22,177 bases of DNA from positions 1 to 22,177 of the forward strand of contig CALGAR010000037.1 of NCBI GenBank assembly GCA_937959285.1, read 5' to 3'. Under the pieces are notes generated by a model. The model was given only the letters and a program-made list of their open reading frames with translations, was not told the DNA's origin and made no database searches. Both the position numbers and the translations under genes were made by a program. Below, one piece after another: positions 7,422 through 15,135 of the stretch; the first letter of the stretch is position 1; each line of letters opens with the position of its first letter. Origin of the DNA: an uncultured Bryobacterales bacterium (GTDB lineage Bacteria > Acidobacteriota > Terriglobia > Bryobacterales > Bryobacteraceae).

Positions 7422-9289
7422 TCATGGAGTGATTGTAATAACATAGCCGTTGGAGGGCGTGCCTGAGTAACTGTTGCGGACGTAGAGCGTCCATTGACCC
7501 GGCGCGGCCCTCCCATCCAGTTTGGCGTTAATCTGAAAGTGCGATTGATCCCAAAAGTAGTGTCCATCGCCCGCGTAGAGCCACACGTCTGGATAACCTG
7601 GACGTGTTAATTGAATCGTATTGCCGCCGTTCAGCGAAAACCCATTGCCCCAAACAATCACATAGCCATCCGCTGTTATAGTAGAAGCGTAATTCTCGTC
7701 CGTTACAGCATTAACGATTGGGCCTAGACCAATAGTTACTGTTTGCGATGCGGATTGCGGCGCGCCCGAGATGTTGTAACCCGTGAGGGTCAAGGTCTGA
7801 GTGCCGGTTGAAAAAAACGCTGAGGCGTCGGTGTAGCCGCAGCTGCCGACGAGGTCTGTCAGGGACAGCGGACCAATCTGCGTAGACAGACAGGAATAGC
7901 TGGGGCCATGCGTAGTATTCAGAGCGAGCGAGGCAACATCGGTGGCGGTCCAAGTGACTCGTATTGGCTGCGCAACTGTGTAATATGTGCTGCTCGGTGT
8001 CAGCGACACCACCGCCGTAGCATTGGCTTGGTTTGGCCATGGACAGGTTAACGAGTTGTCGCTGTAGTAGGAACTCAGGACAGACCAAGCCGGTTTATCG
8101 CCGGAGCTTTCGGACTCGAAGGACAACCCCCAAAAACCATTCCACGCGAGACCTTGTCCACTCAAGTACCAGGGCGACCCAGTCCATAGCGTGTAGGGGT
8201 CGTACATTGACCAGTATGCGTACTTTTGGATTCCCGTGGAGATATAGGCGCACAGACTGTTAGTCAGCCACTGCGCCTGACCAGCAACAGTGGTCGTAGG
8301 AGTCTGCGCATCGCCGAAGCTTGGGACACCGTTGCCGTTAGGCGCCGCATTCAGCGACGAGGACGTCGCGTATTCCACAACAAAGGTTTTGTTGGAAGGA
8401 ACGGCGATTCCACCCGCAGTAGAGCCATAAAAGAGAGATATCAAAGCCTGCTGCATGTCGAAGGAATTCGGGTTGTAAAGCTGCAGCATGTAGATGTCCG
8501 GGTCTTTTTGCGTTCCATATACTGAAGTGAGTAAATCGCGCATCGTCTTAGCCATGCGCTGTCCTTCCTGCCAGTCCCATTGGTACCCAGCGCCGCGAGG
8601 ATAAATCAAACCATCCCACGGTTGCCCGTCGGGGCGAAGGTGACTCATCGATAAGTTCACACCAATTAGGCCTAGGACGCCCGGATGTGGCGAGTACATC
8701 TTGGCGTAGTCATCCAACTTTTTGTAAGCAAGTTTCCATGTTGTACTCCAACTGCCCGTGGGATCGCTGATTGCAGGAACGACGGCATACGCTAGGCCCC
8801 ACATAAGAACATTTGCGTGGGCATTGGTTACATTAAGATAGTGGATGAATTTACCCGCCCACGTGGCGAACTCGGTCGAAATTTCATCCGGAGTGCCACT
8901 CGGGTTCCCTTGCATCCGACGCATTCATTCAGAGCCGCCCATTGGCTATTTGGGGATCCACTGGGATCATTTGGAGCGGACAAAAAACCCGCGGGTTCGG
9001 CAGCGTTCACACTCTGAAGAAGGTCTTGATCCCATAGGTATAAGTGTAAGAGATTAAACCCATTTTGACTCAGGCGCGTGAGATCTGACTCCACCATTTG
9101 ATAAACGTACTGGCCGCTAGTACTATCCCAACTGTACCAATCATAGAGCATTCGGAAATAGCTGTGGCGGCGTGGAGAATAATTGATACCCTTCCAGTGC
9201 GTTGGCGGAGGGTATGGCACCGCTCCCCACACTGCATCCGGAACAAGCAGAGCAAGAAGTACTGTCATGCACAAGAACGTGGACCGCAT
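7422..9289 (-). pseudogene. Secreted glycoside-hydrolase-like (GH5/cellulase-like barrel) protein, interrupted by a frameshift
   Basis: Two frames together make one protein of about 622 residues. The 5' part starts at ATG 9289 (GGGAGGTGG upstream) with signal peptide MRSTFLCMTVLLALLVPDAVWG, then the barrel opening HWKGINYSPR and VESDLTRLSQNGFNLLHLYLWD. It leaves frame at about codon 128. The -1 frame resumes with NPSGTPDEISTEFATWAGKF and runs to 7422. One extra G in the GGG at 8907-8909 (CCC on the plus strand) would restore a continuous reading. The barrel continues to about residue 430 (FVVEYATSS is a plausible catalytic-Glu strand; WSMYDPYTLW), followed by an Ig-like domain and an IPT/TIG-like C-terminal domain (YVIVWGNGFSLNGG). 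The out-of-frame 5' reading would end at 8828. It could be a real mutation or a sequencing error in a homopolymer. Confidence 0.72.
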
Positions 9290-9349
9290 CTGCCGATAGC
9301 CACCTCCCTTTTGTTTGTCAACAAAGATAATAGACAATGTTATCACCTA

Positions 9350-9378
9350 TATATCGACTCTTTGAGAGATTTTGTCAA
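9350..9378 (-). promoter_or_regulatory. Sigma70 promoter for the 9289-5635 secreted-protein run
   Basis: On the minus strand there is TTGACA (9378-9373), exactly 17 bases, then GATATA (9355-9350). The -35 box is the perfect consensus. The predicted transcript start, about 9343, leaves a leader of some 54 bases containing the ribosome binding site and, before it, a small inverted repeat TTTGTT-GACA-AACAAA. The spacer itself contains CTCT-TTG-AGAG (9358-9368, plus-strand reading), which could be an operator. This is the best-formed promoter in the window. Confidence 0.65.
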
Positions 9379-9530
9379 GGATATTTGGCGCTGTAGCCCC
9401 CAGCCATTGGCGTGTAGTTAGCCTTGGAACTGTTTCGCCCTTCACAATTACAACTTCGCTACCCAAAAATATCTATCCAATAAACGCTTGAAACCCCTCA
9501 CACGCCCGCCGCATCATTCTGTCGCCAGGT

Positions 9531-10625
9531 ATGCGCGTGAATCTTCTCTTACTGCTGGCTGTTACGGAGCTGGCGCTCAGCCAGCAGAATTCGGTACCCC
9601 TCTTTCGATCGGAATCGAACCTTGTGCCGATCGAGGTTCAGGTCGTCGATCGAAACACCCGCCAACCAGTTGCCGGTTTAACTCGCGACGATTTCGAGGT
9701 CTTCGATGAAGGAGAACGGAAGGAGATCGTCGCGTTCGACGATGGCTCCGGCCCTCGCGATGTCGCTCTGCTGCTGGACGTCAGCGGGGGCCCCATCAAC
9801 GAGGGTGTGATTTTTGCAGCCAAGGCCTTGCTCGGACTTCAGCGGCCGGAAGACCGGCTTGCGCTCCTGTCATTCTCGGATGGCGCGGCCGAACTCCGGG
9901 CGCCGCTGACCGACGACGAACGGAGGATTGAGCAAGCCCTGTATCAAGTCTTCACCCGGGACCGGCGCCGCGCAACCAAGAACAGCCGTCTACTCGATGC
10001 AATCCGCTCTGCCGAGAAGATTCTGGCTGACACCGCAGTGCCCCGGCGGCCCTTGATCATTGCCGTTACCCATAATCGCGAGAAGAACTCAAAGACGCGG
10101 CAGGAGGACCTGATTCGATCGCTCCTCAAACGCTCCATCCGGCTTGAGGCCCTGACAATACCGCAGGAATGGCCATCTTCCACCCCTTACAGAGGAAGGA
10201 TCGTTGGCAATCCTTCCTTGGGATTTCCCACGGTAGGCCCCCCTGAGCCTCCGCCTCCCGCACCTCCGACGTTTCTCGATAATCTTCATTCCGTCGAGCC
10301 TGTCGCCGCAGCAACCGGGGGACAAACGATACATCTTGACTACGCCAACGCGCGAAGAGCCGCCTCGCCGGATGAGACCGGGCGCACTTGGAACGTTGCG
10401 ACCATCGCCTCGGTTATCGAGACGGAGATTCTTGCCCGGTTCCGCGAGGAATACGGACTTGCGATTCGGGGCGCATCCTCTCCGGAGCCAAAGTTTCGCC
10501 GGCTCGTCGTTAAGCTCTCGCCGGAGGCCGAGCGCCGTTATCCCGATGCCGTCGTGTATGCGCGGTCGGGCTACTACAGCTCGCAACCTGACAACTCCAC
10601 TTCCCAAGAGAACCGGAAACAGTGA
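9531..10625 (+). CDS. Secreted VWFA-related acidobacterial protein (TIGR03436 type)
   Basis: A 364-residue protein with a short signal peptide (MRVNLLLLLAVTELALSQQ) and the standard TIGR03436 opening: LVPIEVQVVDRNTRQPVAGLTRDDFEVFDEGERKEI (31-66 region), then the Willebrand A core, RDVALLLDVSGGP (77-88), LALLSFSDGA (110-119) and PLIIAVTHNREKN. The metal site is degenerate: DVSGG at 83-87 instead of DxSxS. A Pro-rich stretch (PPEPPPPAPP) interrupts the second half, and RFREEYGLAIRG near the C-terminus is the family's closing strand. Such proteins are assumed to mediate surface protein contacts in acidobacteria; no reaction is known. A GTG two codons downstream (9537) has AGG better placed than the ATG, so the start may be there. 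The stop overlaps the following peptidase gene by 4 bases (GTGA), indicating co-translation. Confidence 0.88.
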   Translation: MRVNLLLLLAVTELALSQQNSVPLFRSESNLVPIEVQVVDRNTRQPVAGLTRDDFEVFDEGERKEIVAFDDGSGPRDVALLLDVSGGPINEGVIFAAKALLGLQRPEDRLALLSFSDGAAELRAPLTDDERRIEQALYQVFTRDRRRATKNSRLLDAIRSAEKILADTAVPRRPLIIAVTHNREKNSKTRQEDLIRSLLKRSIRLEALTIPQEWPSSTPYRGRIVGNPSLGFPTVGPPEPPPPAPPTFLDNLHSVEPVAAATGGQTIHLDYANARRAASPDETGRTWNVATIASVIETEILARFREEYGLAIRGASSPEPKFRRLVVKLSPEAERRYPDAVVYARSGYYSSQPDNSTSQENRKQ

Positions 10626-13069
10626 GAGCTCGCACTTTCTTCACTCTGCTGCTTGGACTGCTCACTTCCGCTGCTCTGCCCGGGCAGGTAAGGGATGCCG
10701 CTGTCGCTACCGGTTCCGGGGCGCAAGCGCAGCAGTTCAGGGACCTCATCGGCGCGCCGGCGGAACCGCGGCCCGCGATTGGCACGAAGCAGCTCGCAGT
10801 TCTCCTCCTGCAGTTTGAGGGCGAGGGCGCTCCCGCCCACAGCCGCGACACCCTCGAACGCCTTTTCGAAGAAGCGAACAGTTTCTATCGGGAAGCCTCA
10901 TACGGCCAGTTCTCGTTCGTATGGGAGATTCTTGGTCCGCTCACTCTGCCGCTTAAGGCTCCGTGCAATGCCGTCGAACTGGCCGCGGCAACGTCGTATG
11001 CTCGCGAGGCCGCGGCGGCTGCTGCTCTCGATCTCGCCAAATACGACACCGTGGTCCTCGCCGGTTCCGGATGCGGTCCCGCGCAGGCATCGCTTCTGGG
11101 CGATTCCGTCTGGCTGCTGGTGGATGCGCTCGACGCACGCACCGTCGCACACGAACTAGGACATTCATTAGGGCTCCCGCACGCCGATTACCTCCATTGC
11201 CCCTCCGCGCCGTATGCCCCCGGTCCACTTTCGTTTTCGCTGTCGCCGCTCCCGAATGGCTGCCTCCGCTTGGAAGCGGACGATCCTTACGACTTGATGG
11301 GCACGGGATTTCATCATTTCAATGCGGTATACAAGGAACGGCTCGGCTGGCTCACTCCCCTCGAGGTCACACGGTCCGGCGTTTACCGGATCGAGCCGAT
11401 TGAGCTAGCGACAAGCTCAGTCAAAGCGCTCAAGATCCGGCCGCCAGAGGGCGATCCGTTCTACGTTGAATACCGGCAGCCCATCGGCTTCGACCGGGTG
11501 GATTCCCGCTTCCTCCAGTTCGTCGGAGTCTTCAAAGGCGCCCTGCTCCATGTCAACCACACTACGTCAATCCCCTTGTCAGGCCTGGTTGCCATGGATG
11601 TACAAACCGAGCCGTACGCCGGATTCCCCGGCGATCCGCAATATGGGCCGCTACGCGGGAGACCCGCTCTGACACCGGGGACGACCTTCGTCGATCCCGA
11701 AAACCGGTTCTCCATCAAGACCTTGTCGGCAACTCCTGAGGCTCTGGTGGTTGAGATTACGATGATGGAGGACGCTGGCAGACCGCGCTTCAGCTTCGGT
11801 CAACCCTTGGACGGCGCGGCCGTCAGCGGCGTAACCCCGGTCACGATTGTCGCCGCCGAGGAGAACTCCCTCACCCGTGTTGAACTGCGGCTGGACGGAA
11901 ACCTTTTGGATAGCAAGGCAATCTGCAACTCGCAGATCTGCCGCTTTGACTGGGATACGACGACGGTCCCCGCTGGCGTGCATCAACTCGCAGCGACTGC
12001 CTATGGGAAAGCGGGAGAAACCGCAACGCGCAGTATCAACGTCGCCGTTCACAAACGCCCCTCGGTAACGGTCGTGGCGCTCAACCAGTCGGTCGCATTC
12101 GGCGAAAGCGTCCGGTTACTGGCGGCTGCAAGCACGGACAATCAAACGACAGTCAAGTCCGTTGAGTTCCTGATCGACGGCCCTTCTGAATCGCAGCGAA
12201 TCACGGGGACGACGTTGTCAAACGGAGTATATGCGCTCGATTGGTCTCCAGCGGAGCGAGGCATATTCAGTATCTCGGCAGAGGTCGAGGATAGCGCTGG
12301 ATTCCGCAACTGGAGCACCGCGAGTGTGCTGGTGACCGTCTCCACGGTTGCAGTTGCCTCACAGGGAGTTGTGAATGCGGCCAGCTACCGGCAGCCGGTA
12401 AGTCCGGGGTCGCTCGTCACCATTTTTGGCGGCGGCTTCACAGAGAGCACGGCATCCGCGCAATCTCTCCCTCTACCAAGGGAGCTCGAAGGGGTAACCG
12501 TGACTTTCAACGGGATTTCCGCCCCCATTCTCTTTGTGTCGCCACGGCAGATGAATGTCCAGGCGCCATGGTCATTGCAGGCTGTCTGCGACCCGCCTCG
12601 CTTGATTTCAGTCACTGTCAGCGCCAGGAATGGCTTCGCCGAGGGAAGCGTGCTGTGTTCCACGGCGGCCCCGGGCATGTTTCGCGGCGCAGCTCCGGAA
12701 CAGGCGCTGGCGACACACTCGGACGGATCCCTGGTCGGACCAACGGGAACCGTCGCAGGCGTTGCATCGCGTCCGGCAAGACCGGGTGAGACGATCACGC
12801 TCTGGTGCAATGGCCTGGGAGCGGTCACGCCTCCTGCGTCCGATGGGGAAGCATCGGAGGACGTTCAGCACACCGCAATCAGCACGCCTGCAGTGACAAT
12901 CGGCGGATTGCCCGCGGAGGTCGAGTTTGCACGGCTGGCTCCGGGTCTCGTGGGAGTGAATCAGTTGAATGTCGTTGTGCCAGCCGGCGTGGCTCCCGGT
13001 CCGGTTGTGACGGTATCCGTGAGCGCGGGCGGATATGCCGACACAGCGACACTTGCGATCGAACCATAG
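10622..13069 (+). CDS. Secreted zinc metallopeptidase (metzincin/M6-like) with Ig-like repeats and C-terminal TIGR03437 domain
   Basis: GTG 10622 overlaps the preceding stop codon (GTGA). The 815-residue product begins with a signal peptide (MRARTFFTLLLGLLTSAALPGQ). The catalytic domain, about 50-250, has the zinc motif HELGHSLGLPH (177-187, Glu178 as base) and a Met-turn DPYDLMG (221-227), the arrangement of metzincins and of the M6/gametolysin-like peptidases. A beta-rich segment follows, then two Ig-like domains (about 390-480 with VELRLDGNLLDS, and about 480-575 with VKSVEFLIDG), then a full TIGR03437 domain at about 583-815 (VNAASYRQPVSPGSLVTIFGGGF, ARPGETITLWCNGLG, RLAPGLVGVNQLNVVVPAG). 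A secreted or surface-attached protease is inferred. Co-translation with the VWFA-type protein suggests they act together, perhaps as protease and adhesion partner. Confidence 0.88.
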   Translation: MRARTFFTLLLGLLTSAALPGQVRDAAVATGSGAQAQQFRDLIGAPAEPRPAIGTKQLAVLLLQFEGEGAPAHSRDTLERLFEEANSFYREASYGQFSFVWEILGPLTLPLKAPCNAVELAAATSYAREAAAAAALDLAKYDTVVLAGSGCGPAQASLLGDSVWLLVDALDARTVAHELGHSLGLPHADYLHCPSAPYAPGPLSFSLSPLPNGCLRLEADDPYDLMGTGFHHFNAVYKERLGWLTPLEVTRSGVYRIEPIELATSSVKALKIRPPEGDPFYVEYRQPIGFDRVDSRFLQFVGVFKGALLHVNHTTSIPLSGLVAMDVQTEPYAGFPGDPQYGPLRGRPALTPGTTFVDPENRFSIKTLSATPEALVVEITMMEDAGRPRFSFGQPLDGAAVSGVTPVTIVAAEENSLTRVELRLDGNLLDSKAICNSQICRFDWDTTTVPAGVHQLAATAYGKAGETATRSINVAVHKRPSVTVVALNQSVAFGESVRLLAAASTDNQTTVKSVEFLIDGPSESQRITGTTLSNGVYALDWSPAERGIFSISAEVEDSAGFRNWSTASVLVTVSTVAVASQGVVNAASYRQPVSPGSLVTIFGGGFTESTASAQSLPLPRELEGVTVTFNGISAPILFVSPRQMNVQAPWSLQAVCDPPRLISVTVSARNGFAEGSVLCSTAAPGMFRGAAPEQALATHSDGSLVGPTGTVAGVASRPARPGETITLWCNGLGAVTPPASDGEASEDVQHTAISTPAVTIGGLPAEVEFARLAPGLVGVNQLNVVVPAGVAPGPVVTVSVSAGGYADTATLAIEP

Positions 13070-13139
13070 ACGCGCCGCCGGCATTCAAAGCGTGGCGTTG
13101 AGCCGTGTAACTCGCGCAGCGACGAGGAACGGACTCTGA

Positions 13140-13145
13140 TAGAAT
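13140..13145 (+). promoter_or_regulatory. -10-like box directly before the VOC-family gene
   Basis: TAGAAT ends 8 bases before the ATG at 13154. No ribosome binding site is present between them (CTCGCCCC). No convincing -35 box was found at 16-18 bases upstream. The geometry again suggests a leaderless or nearly leaderless message, but a six-base box alone is weak support. Confidence 0.3.
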
Positions 13146-13153
13146 CTCGCCCC

Positions 13154-13534
13154 ATGGCGAACACGATGCCGACCTATCGCACGATCACTCCATACCTCGT
13201 CGTGCCCGACGCTGACGCCGAGCTGCGGTTCCTGAAGGAAGCTTTTGGCGCGACCGAGGTCGGTTGCTATCGGAACTCGGACAACACGATTGCCCACGCG
13301 GAGGTCCAGATCGGCGACTCGCTCGTGATGCTGGGGCAGGCGGGCGGTCAGTGGAAGCCGCGCGACGCCGCCATCTATCTCTGGGTGGACGACGTAGATG
13401 CCACCTACCAAAAGGCGCTCCTGGCAGGCGCCACTTCGGAGAGCAAACCGGAGGATAAGCCGTACGGGCACCGCACCGCCGGTGTCATCGATCGCAACCA
13501 GATCACCTGGTGGATCGGCTCGCCGGTAAAGTAA
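13154..13534 (+). CDS. VOC superfamily (glyoxalase/bleomycin-resistance-like, PhnB-like) protein
   Basis: A 126-residue protein, the usual single-module length of the vicinal oxygen chelate fold, which works as a dimer of paired beta-alpha-beta-beta-beta units. Family marks: ITPYLVVPDADAELRFLKEAFGATEV (N-terminal module), HAEVQIGDSLVMLGQAGG, AAIYLWVDDVDATYQKALLAGA, then KPYGHRTAGVIDRNQITWWIG, which matches the PhnB-like branch ending (..YGxR.AGVxDpxGNxWWI). His47 (IAHAEV) is at a position often used as a metal ligand; the full ligand set is not apparent, so it may be a binding rather than a catalytic protein. It stands alone between the peptidase gene and mgtE. The substrate is unknown. A second in-frame ATG four codons later is an alternative start. 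Confidence 0.85.
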   Translation: MANTMPTYRTITPYLVVPDADAELRFLKEAFGATEVGCYRNSDNTIAHAEVQIGDSLVMLGQAGGQWKPRDAAIYLWVDDVDATYQKALLAGATSESKPEDKPYGHRTAGVIDRNQITWWIGSPVK

Positions 13535-13652
13535 CACACGGATCTTTCGAGGAGGGATACCGAACCCGCCCTCGATCGGATTCGGGGTCCCCGCGCGGAT
13601 CATTGTGCCCTGATGGACGTCAGACAAGCCCGCATGGATAACTTAAAGCCAG

Positions 13653-13675
13653 CGCGCGCCGCCATCCGGCGCGCG
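13653..13675. terminator. Strong G+C hairpin between convergent genes (possible bidirectional terminator)
   Basis: CGCGCGCCG, loop CCATC, CGGCGCGCG: a perfect 9-base-pair stem located between the stop of the VOC gene (plus) and the stop of mgtE (minus). The position fits a shared terminator. No T run follows on the plus strand and only GGCTTTAAG on the minus strand, so it is not a classical intrinsic terminator. Confidence 0.4.
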
Positions 13676-13679
13676 AGCG

Positions 13680-15011
13680 CTACAAATACCGCGAGGCGAT
13701 TGAAAGGTAGATGAGAACTCCGCTCACATCTGCTACAGAAGTCACAAGCGGCGTGCTGGCGGCAGCCGGATCGAGCTTCAACTGGCTCAGGACGAACGGA
13801 AGCGCCATGCCAACCAGGCTGCCAAGAATCACCACGAGGAACATGGTCAGCGCTACAACAAGGCTGATCGGAGGACCGCCTCGCAGCATGCCGATTCCCG
13901 ACACAGCGGCTCCCATGGTTAAGCCCATCGCGCCCGCCACGAGGACCTCCTTTCGAAGCAGCATCAGCCAGTCCCGGGAATGGACGTCCCCGGTCGCGAG
14001 GGCGCGGACCATGAGCGTCGCTGCTTGCGATCCGGCGTTACCGGCGCTTGCCGTAAGCAGCGGGAGGAAGAAAACAAGATTGACGTGGGCGGCAATCGTA
14101 TCCTGAAAGAGCGCGATGCCGGCTCCGGAAAAAATATTCATGAAGACGAGCGCCAGCAGCCAGACGACCCTGCCGCGGTAGAGAACCGAAACCGAGGCGT
14201 CACGTAAAGGAACACGGATCGGCGATACCGAGCCCACGCGATGAAAGTCCTCGGTGATTTCCTGCTGCTCGACGTCGAGGACGTCGTCGATGGTGACGAT
14301 GCCTAGGAGAGCCCCGCTCGAATCCACCACGGGCAGCACTGTCAGGTCATACTTGCGAATCAGCGAAACCGTTTCCTCCCGATCGGCGAAGGCCGAAACA
14401 CTGACAAAAGAGCCGTCGATCAGGCGCTCGATTCGCTCGGTTGGCTCAGCCAGAACGAGCCTGGAAAGTTCGAGGTCGTCGATGAGCCTGCCGGACTCAT
14501 CGAGAACGTAGAGGCGGTTGATCGTCTCGCTGCTCTTTCCGAAGACACGAATGTGCTGCAAGGCGCGCTCCACGGTCCAGTTGGCCCGGACTGCGACGTA
14601 ATTCGGCGTCATCAGACGCCCGACGCTTTCCTCCGGATAGCCGAGCAGGCTTCGTGCTTCGTCGAGATCCGATGGCGGCAGCAGTTGCAGGAGGCGCCGC
14701 GTCACCCGGGCGGGCATTTCCTCAAACAGATGCGTGCGGTCATCCGGCGTCAGATCTGCAAGAAGCCTTCGTGTCTCTTCTTCGGTGAGTCCCTGGAGGA
14801 TCGTGTCCTGTTCAGAGGAAGAGAGCCGCGAGAAGACGTCGGAAGCCAGCGGCCGCGGAAGCAGGCGGAAGACAATAAAGCGTTCAGCGGGAGTGAGTTG
14901 TTCAAGCAGCTCAACAATATCGGAGCCCGGCCATGACGCAAGGCGGCTCCGCAAGGCGGGCCAGTCCCTGCGCTCAACAAGCTCCTTGACTGTCACTTGA
15001 TCCTGAATCAT
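13680..15011 (-). CDS. mgtE: MgtE-family magnesium transporter
   Basis: A 443-residue protein of normal MgtE length with all three parts. The cytoplasmic N domain (about 1-130) consists of helical repeats such as LLEQLTPAERFIVFRLLPRPLA and LLADLTPDDRTHLFEEMP. Two CBS modules (about 135-255) follow: VGRLMTPNYVAVRANWTV and VSVSAFADREETVSLIRKYDLTVLPVVDSSGALLGIVTIDDVLDV. The membrane domain (about 275-443) has five segments, including the signature LLTASAGNAGSQAATLMVRAL and VADVSGVLIYLSIA, whose Asp is the pore magnesium ligand in the family. In known MgtE, magnesium bound by the N and CBS domains closes the channel. ATG 15011 has GGGGGAGAAG about 6 bases upstream. The gene is convergent with the VOC gene and divergent from the phosphatase gene. 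Confidence 0.96.
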   Translation of the reverse strand: MIQDQVTVKELVERRDWPALRSRLASWPGSDIVELLEQLTPAERFIVFRLLPRPLASDVFSRLSSSEQDTILQGLTEEETRRLLADLTPDDRTHLFEEMPARVTRRLLQLLPPSDLDEARSLLGYPEESVGRLMTPNYVAVRANWTVERALQHIRVFGKSSETINRLYVLDESGRLIDDLELSRLVLAEPTERIERLIDGSFVSVSAFADREETVSLIRKYDLTVLPVVDSSGALLGIVTIDDVLDVEQQEITEDFHRVGSVSPIRVPLRDASVSVLYRGRVVWLLALVFMNIFSGAGIALFQDTIAAHVNLVFFLPLLTASAGNAGSQAATLMVRALATGDVHSRDWLMLLRKEVLVAGAMGLTMGAAVSGIGMLRGGPPISLVVALTMFLVVILGSLVGMALPFVLSQLKLDPAAASTPLVTSVADVSGVLIYLSIASRYL

Positions 15012-15087
15012 TTACTTCTCCCCCAGGAATATTGACTGGCCGGAGCGGACGTTCGATAAGCGTAAGACGCCAAAGAGACGTTCCTCT

Positions 15088-15097
15088 GCTTCGAAGC
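15088..15097. promoter_or_regulatory. 10-base perfect palindrome in the mgtE/phosphatase divergent region
   Basis: GCTTCGAAGC lies in the 124-base gap between the divergent mgtE and PhoD-like genes, a place where an operator would act on either gene. No clear -35/-10 pair for either direction was found around it, and one 10-base palindrome can occur by chance. Confidence 0.2.
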
Positions 15098-15135
15098 TTT
15101 CCCAAGAACCTGCCCGCCGAGTTATCGTCTTCTGT

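Noticed and set aside
8828..8924. Programmed -1 frameshift in the hydrolase-like gene
   Set aside because: The overlap was read for slippery heptamers in the upstream frame. GAAATTT and GGGAACC occur but not as X XXY YYZ in the needed phase. A one-base indel in GGG explains the data more simply.
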